Assembly (NCBI RefSeq): GCF_032062135.1
Contig: NC_092860.1
Span: 123,920,201 to 123,984,200, forward strand
Length of the DNA: 64,000 bases
From: Pyxicephalus adspersus
Lineage: Eukaryota; Chordata; Amphibia; Anura; Pyxicephalidae
Reading direction: 5' to 3'
Under the pieces are notes generated by a model. That model was not told where the DNA came from. It did no database searches and was given only the letters and a program-made list of their open reading frames with translations. Positions within the stretch are counted from its first letter, which is position 1. Every line of letters starts with the position of its first letter. Position numbers and translations under genes: made by a program. Below are positions 58,431-64,000 of this stretch, piece by piece.

Positions 58431-60129
58431 GTGGGAGAAGGGAGGAATGGAGTTTCTAAATGGTATGAGATCATTCATGAAGCAGCTCATAATACCTCCT
58501 GCAAATTACTTATTGGTTTTAAAGTGACCACAAGTTCAATTAAAATGTATCTGTATGATTGATGAATCAGGAACCAAATGTTTATACTGTTTCTACAGAG
58601 CATACAAACTACATACTTTTGACAACTTGTAATGTAATGAATATATTCTAATATAATGAATATATTGATAACTATCTACTTTTATCCCCCCAGGTTAATG
58701 ACCCAAACAGACATCATTAACTAAAGATGGCAAATTTTTAGTTACATTTATCAAAAAAAAAAAAAAAAAAAAAACCTTTCTGGCCAAGAAAATCACTTAC
58801 TTACTGCCTCTTGTATGCCATTGCATGCTGCTTTTTCATCAGTTTTCTATCATCTACCCATATAGTATCTTATCTGTTAAAGTAGATAAAATTGTAATGT
58901 GCGAAAAAGATCAAAGAACACATAAAGGAATGTTTGAAGGATAACTGTATTAAAATGTGTGTTGTTGTTTTGAAATATCAAGAAATACCAAACAAATATG
59001 ATCTTCATTTCCCTGTGCACTGAGAGCTAACATCACAGGCCCGGGCAAGCATGGCTTCTCTGTACCTTCTTTTGGTCTGAGGACAAGGAGATTTGTTTAC
59101 TATAGCTGGTATATTAGCTAGGTGAATGAAGTTAGTAAAATTACCAAGAAAAACATTTTTGCTAGTAAATCAATTTCAATAGCATCGGCTATACATTTTT
59201 GCTGCAGTGCACACATGCAGTCATTTAAGATCACAGGCTGCTAAAAGCTGTCCAGGCCATACAACTGTGTCCAAGTGAACACTGATATATTTACTTATTC
59301 AAGAGCAAAAAAGTGTTTTAATTAAATCAAACACTTTTTCACCTATTGTACAGCATTTAGCCTCCTAAGCATAACATTTTCTTTTAGAAAGAGAAAAAAG
59401 TTGAGACCCCTGCAAAACTTACAAAGAAATCCAAGTACAAGATTAGTTCTGGCTGCTAGCTGCCAGAAATAGACAACCACGACTCCGATGTTCTCAGAGC
59501 AGATCACTTCTGGGTCACCAACTGCCTGGGCAGCTACTTGCTAATCCTGAAAACCATTTGCCCATCCTGAACGTCCTGCTGGTAACCAGGGTGGTACTTA
59601 GGCAGAATGTTTAATGCTAAAACAGTTTTTTTCCTGAGGAACAATGGTTTTAGTAGGTTTCTAGCAGCATAGAAACACCTGCTAGTTGTTGAGATTAAAG
59701 AGTTAGCAGCTTGGTAAAGCTGTGCATAATTTGGGTACAGGTTCTCAAGTTACATTATAGAGGGCACATGTCTTCATAGAGTGCACGGAATGCACGGGGA
59801 TCAAACAAAAACAAAAATGTTGGCAACTTAGTGGTAAAAAAAAGTTAATTACATAGAATAACCTATACAATATAGGTAGATACATTAACAAAAGTATTGA
59901 GTAATGCTGGGTTGACACCACAAGCACGTGTTAAGCGCTATTCATTAACATGCATTGGGGATGCACTATTACTGTGCAAAATTTTTTTTATGTAGTTATG
60001 GAGATGCAAACGAAAGATCTTTACTAGCAGTCTCGAGATCTCTTTAAAAAAAAGTGTTTGCAATCAATAATTATTACAAACAATTACTCACCCCGGTTAT
60101 ATCTTCCGGGAGGTGCAGGTGTTGCCACT
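58431..60129. other. No gene; poly-A 58753-58774
   Basis: AT-rich unique sequence with an A22 run and no shared repeat. A GC-richer patch at 59440-59600 is of unknown nature. Confidence 0.45.
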
Positions 60130-60144
60130 GCTGCCCCCTGGTCA
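60130..60144 (-). promoter_or_regulatory. Candidate CTCF motif (-)
   Basis: On the - strand tgaccagggggcagc fits CCASNAGRKGGCRSY at 13 of 15, with a full AGGGGGCAGC core. It lies in a GC-richer spot outside any repeat recognised here. Its orientation is opposite to the motifs at 20460 and 44165, as expected for convergent loop anchors, if the sites are used. Confidence 0.5.
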
Positions 60145-60299
60145 GGGAAAAATCCAGTGAGAATGACTTTGCACCTGATTCTTTGGTATATATATTCCTG
60201 TACATGTGCATTCTGCTTTCCATGGTTGGCTAAAAGCACATGAAATGAGCCTGGGCCCATGTTTGAAATTCCCATACATTCCAGGGGGCTAATCTACAC

Positions 60300-60432
60300 C
60301 AGGACGTTTCCTCTCTTCCTCCTGTGTCACTGTCTGTGTCCGTCTGTCATTTGCAACCCCTAATTAACGTACAGCGCTGCGTAATATGTTGGCACTATAT
60401 AAATCCTGTTTATTAATAATTATAGTAATATT
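60300..60432 (-). repeat. Family C repeat, reverse copy
   Basis: 'ctcttcctcctgtgtcactg', 'cgtctgtcatttgcaacccc', 'gtacagcgctgcgtaatatg', 'ggcactatataaatcctgtt' then tattaataatta. It matches 56802-56948 closely over most of its length. Confidence 0.9.
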
Positions 60433-61228
60433 AATAATTTATGTGTTTACTTTAACGGATAACTCTATTTTATCTGAACATACTCTTGGCCTTTTTAATG
60501 CCTAAACATATGCTAATATCAAATACTAGGTTGTAGATCCTAAGCAGCTATAACCTTATAATCCAGCACCCTCTAGTTCACGGCTGTTATGTCATACTGG
60601 TATATGAATTCAGAAGACTTTGTGCATTGAGTCTGTTGTATGTAATCTTTTAAACATCCAGCAGTTGGAATAGCAGAAGGTTTTGACTTTTTTAACTGAT
60701 AAAAATATGTCAAGGATGCCATTATTGGTATCCATCTGACAATGCTAGTCATTGAGCTTGCTATGTCTTCAATCGTTCATCGTTAACTATCTAGGATATG
60801 CATTCAGCTAGTTGCATGTAAAAAAAAAAAAAGTCAAAAACCTTCTGTCTTCTATTTTTTAATCCTAGTTTAATCTAGAATTAAAGAATTTGGTCAATAT
60901 AAAAAACAAAGTTAAAAAAAAAGCAAAAAAAAAAAAAAATTGCCCACTTTCCCCAGCTCTCTTTTTTGTAATCCTTTTCTATGGTGCTGGCCTGTGCATT
61001 GACTCGTTATAGACTTGAATGAGGCCCTACTAAAATACTGAAGATGTCACAACTACAGCCTCATTCATGTCGATTTGGGGGGGTTAGTAATCAAGCATGG
61101 CCATGTCTCGAGAAGATTTTGGACCAGAGGATGTAAACGTAGAAGGAGAGCCTGCTGTCATGAACAGACATGGGTGGGTGGGGGTTTTTAGGTTAAATTA
61201 AACTGGGGCTAGGGAGGCTGTGGGATAA
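60433..61228. other. No gene seen
   Basis: AT-rich with A runs at 60820-60832 and 60915-60940. No shared repeat. Confidence 0.5.
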
Positions 61229-61440
61229 TGGGCCTGAGTTATTAAAGCTCTGCAAGGCTGGAGAGGATACATTTTCATTAGTGAAGCTGAGTGATCCAGC
61301 AAACCTGGAATGGATCGGGACTGGGATTTAAAACATTCTCTGACTTTGAAAAAATCCATTTCAGGTTTGCTGGATCACCCAGCTTTACTGATGAAGGTGT
61401 ATTCTCTCCAGCCTTGGAGAGCTTTAATAAATCAGGCTCA
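61229..61440. repeat. Family D foldback element, copy 3
   Basis: The left arm runs from 'tgggcctgagttattaaagc' to 'gcaaacctggaatggat'. The right arm runs from 'atccatttcaggtttgctgg' to 'gctttaataaatcaggctca'. It is a complete hairpin with arms of about 85 bp. The centre is shorter than in copy 1: the 'gctatttgctagc' spacer is gone. Confidence 0.92.
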
Positions 61441-63169
61441 ATGTAAGAATAAATGCTAAGTTTATTTTTTCAACCCTATTGTAACCTGTTCTCTTTATTT
61501 ACATTTGTTTAATGCCAAAAATCATCTGTGCATATATTTGAACCCTCCTATACCATTCCATTAGTTATGATAAACAAATATAGACATTCTGTACTGACTG
61601 GTTGGAGATGTGCAATGTTCTCTTAGATCCTGCATTTGCCCTCTCCGTCATCAGACCTGACAGTCAGAAGACAAGATCTTAGCCTTAGGACACATGTAAG
61701 ACAATGGATGTGAATGTGCAGTGTGGGTTGTGAAGATGGAAACTGCTGTAACCTTTTGGGGAATAATGCTGCTGACAATGATCTATCTCATCAATGCTCC
61801 ACCTAATCCACATACTAATCATGTCACAAGCTTAGCTCTTTGTGCTTCATGGTGCCATTTATATTCATTCACTCTGGTGGATAGACATCTAGAGAGATAT
61901 TCTATGCTGACTGTATTTTTCCAGTGTTTTATTTATTATGGGAACTGTCTGTGGCCAGATTGCATTACATCTAGAGCATTGATGCCATAGATCTGACCAA
62001 ATACCCGGTTTGTAAAAGTGACCACCATTTATGCTGTGGTAAAAGCATATAATTGTTAGGGAAAAAGTGTTGAAACCTTTCTAATATGAACATTTACCAC
62101 ATTAGTATAGGTTCTCATGGTACCTCTGTACCGATGCAGACAAGCATAAGGTGTTTATCAAGGTCCTTGGATTTGATATGAGAAAAGGGAGTTTGTTTTC
62201 ATAGTTTTCAGGCAAACACAGCCCCAACACTGACCCTGTGTCTTGGCCGTGAGATAAGGTCTGGAAATGGGCTGATACAGCTAAAATTCACCTAAAAATG
62301 TTGCATTTCAGATGCCATGCCTACTTTAACACTTAGATAGCAATTTGTCCCACTGAACATTTTGCTTAGCTTAAAAAAAAAAAATTGTAATTTCTGTTCT
62401 GTAAGTGAAAGGCAATACCCCGTACCTTGCCATCAAAATGTCTCATTTAAAAAGTTTTCCCTTTACTCACAGCTGAAAAATTTCAGAATTTCCTAATAAG
62501 CTTGATAAAAAGTGTATTTTATATCTATTATATATATGTATTTTATATTATATATGTACAAGATTGTTTTCGTTCTAAAAGCATCTTAGTTTTGGATTAG
62601 TTGTCTCCTACACTGCACAGGACAATGTCCGGGTGTCCGGTATCCAGGGTGACAAAATATTTACATCTATTGCCTTCACTTCTATCGTCTTCCCACCCAG
62701 CCTATGTTGTATGACGTTCTTAACATAAAAGTGCTTACATAACTCTCAGGGATATGTGAAATAATTGGTAGGATGTTGCAAAGTGGCTAAAGGTGGATCC
62801 TGTAGTGTGTGTTTGTGTTTTCTTTTCTCCTGGATAGCTTACATCAGTAGTAATAAAAGTCACTATGCCTTTTGACTTTTGCAATCTTTGACTTTTGTAA
62901 CACTGGGGAATGCATTTTTTTGTTCACTTAGATCTTACACTTGTTTTTTTTTACTAATTTTTGAAATGACCCAAGTTTTTCTATCACATCCAGTTTTTAC
63001 AATACAGGGTACCCTCCATTTTTGTCAAAAAACATACAAATTTTACATTCAATGAAAAAATAACTTGAATGTACTGTTTATTTAAATTTCTTTTGTTCAT
63101 ACAAAGGATTTTTTGTTACTCTGACAGTTTTTTTTACAGTAAACATTTGAAAAGTAATCGGGTAAGCGG
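61441..63169. other. No gene seen
   Basis: AT-rich unique sequence. The + frame at 61721-61990 (89 codons) has no recognised domain. 63000-63169 may be the 3' flank of the decayed gene that follows. Confidence 0.45.
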
Positions 63170-64000
63170 TTAAGGTAAAAATGTACGCTTATAGCTTTTC
63201 CTGGAGTGTTTGGTGTTAGGACAATCCCGCTGGATGCTCCAATAGTCAGCCATCATATGTACATCCCATCTACCCTGCTTATCGTCCCTCCATGACCTTC
63301 AAATCTTGGTGGAATCTTTCATCTTGCTCATCACTGACTGCACCAAGGTTTTCCGGGAAGTTGGAAAGATGACTATGCAGAAAATGCACCTTGATGCTCA
63401 TATTGCAACCAAGCATTTTGTAGCCCTCCAAAAGTTTCTGCAGACATTCTGTGTATGTGTTTGCTCATATGTTTCCATGAAAGTCATTGACAATGGCTTT
63501 GAATTATAACCAAGCATTCTTTTCGACTTCTGACATTGTCCTGATAAAATGTTCATCTTTGATGAGCTGCCAAATCTGTGGATCATCAAACACACCGGCC
63601 TTTATTTTTTCAAATGGCAGGCAAGGAAATGCCAAAATGAGGTACTTGAAACAGTCTCCTTCAGTTGGCAAAGCTTTAGCGAACTGCTTCATCAGACCCA
63701 GTTTCATGTGCAGAGGCGGGAGTAATATATTCTTTCTATCAACACGTGGCTCATGTAGAATGTTTCGATCACCTGGTTTTAGGGCAGATCTTGGAGGCCA
63801 ATTCCTTTCCACCCAATGCCTCTCACGAGCTCTGCTGTCCCACATGCACAGATAACAGGGATACTTGGTGTATCCGCAATGCTGACCAAGAAGGAAGCAT
63901 ACCATTTTAAGGTCAACACAGATGGCCCAATTGTGTAATATTGCAACAACTCAATGACTCTTTATGTCTGCATAATCTTCACAAAGAGAAACTGAATGGC
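63170..64000 (-). pseudogene. Decayed member of a widespread uncharacterised protein family (partial at window edge)
   Basis: The longest intact piece is 63504-63905. It reads VDLKMVCFLLGQHCGYTKYP, then CYLCMWDSRARERHW, RNWPPRSALKPGD, ILLPPLHMKLGLMKQFAKAL, GVFDDPQIWQLIKD and EKNAWL. The same frame continues past stops at 63504-63506 and 63465-63467 with LLEGYKMLGCNMSIKVHFLH and NLGAVSDEQDERFHQD. A frame change near 63280 leads to GRWDVHMMADYW and a final TAA at 63170-63172. Upstream, frame changes near 63938 and 63960 connect to IELLQY and HSVSLCEDYADIK, up to the window edge. I recall this series (GYTKYPCFLC-WDSR, LPPLHIKLGLMKNFVKAL, FPENLGAVSDEHGERFHQD) from uncharacterised multi-copy proteins in Hydra, insects and vertebrates. 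The pattern suggests a transposon protein, but its activity is unknown to me. At least two stops and three frame changes make this copy non-functional. Confidence 0.85.

Noticed and set aside
63487..63855. 122-codon + frame at the right edge
   Set aside because: Shadow of the decayed gene, whose motifs are on the - strand.

Overview
This window looks like nuclear DNA from a frog, probably a ranoid. It is AT-rich and almost free of genes, with homopolymer runs and SSRs throughout. It carries many copies of a few short interspersed families, several of which match my recollection of frog repeats (for example the 'agcgccaacatattacgcagcgctgtaca' type and the 'gtacacacgtgcaataattgtc' type). There is no operon, no bacterial gene, no RNA gene and no CRISPR array. 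Species and clade are inferred; no search was run.

Layout. 1-9320: repeat relics (families A, B, C and E, defined in the entries) in unique sequence. 9321-9666: a compact hAT-like element with a perfect 8-bp target duplication. 11633-14690: further B, E and foldback family D copies. 17316-18382: two hAT-like elements side by side that share one 8-bp target site, present three times. 20460: a strong CTCF-like motif. 22366-23376: a degenerate 40-50 bp tandem array. 32110-32311 and 50737-50812: the two best candidates for host coding exons, both on the + strand and both ending in phase 1 at a GT donor. They could be alternative first exons of one large gene, but I cannot name it. 37240-37455, 40499-40640 and 53541-53900: minisatellites of 26, 31 and 39 bp. 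43886-44403: a TA-flanked inverted-repeat element carrying a CTCF-like motif. 44800-45311: a hAT deletion derivative that still encodes the N-terminal BED-type zinc finger of its transposase. 57740-58430: a repeat-free island that may be a conserved noncoding element. 63170-64000: a decayed gene on the - strand, cut by the window edge, from a widespread uncharacterised protein family that is probably transposon-borne.

The genes do not form a system. The most plausible biology is regulatory: a long intron or upstream region of a vertebrate gene with two candidate promoters/first exons, flanked by CTCF-like sites oriented + (20460), + (44165) and - (60130). I found no convincing new biological system. 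The strongest direct observations are the triple hAT target site, the transposon-borne CTCF-like motif, the BED-finger relic and the decayed gene at the right edge.
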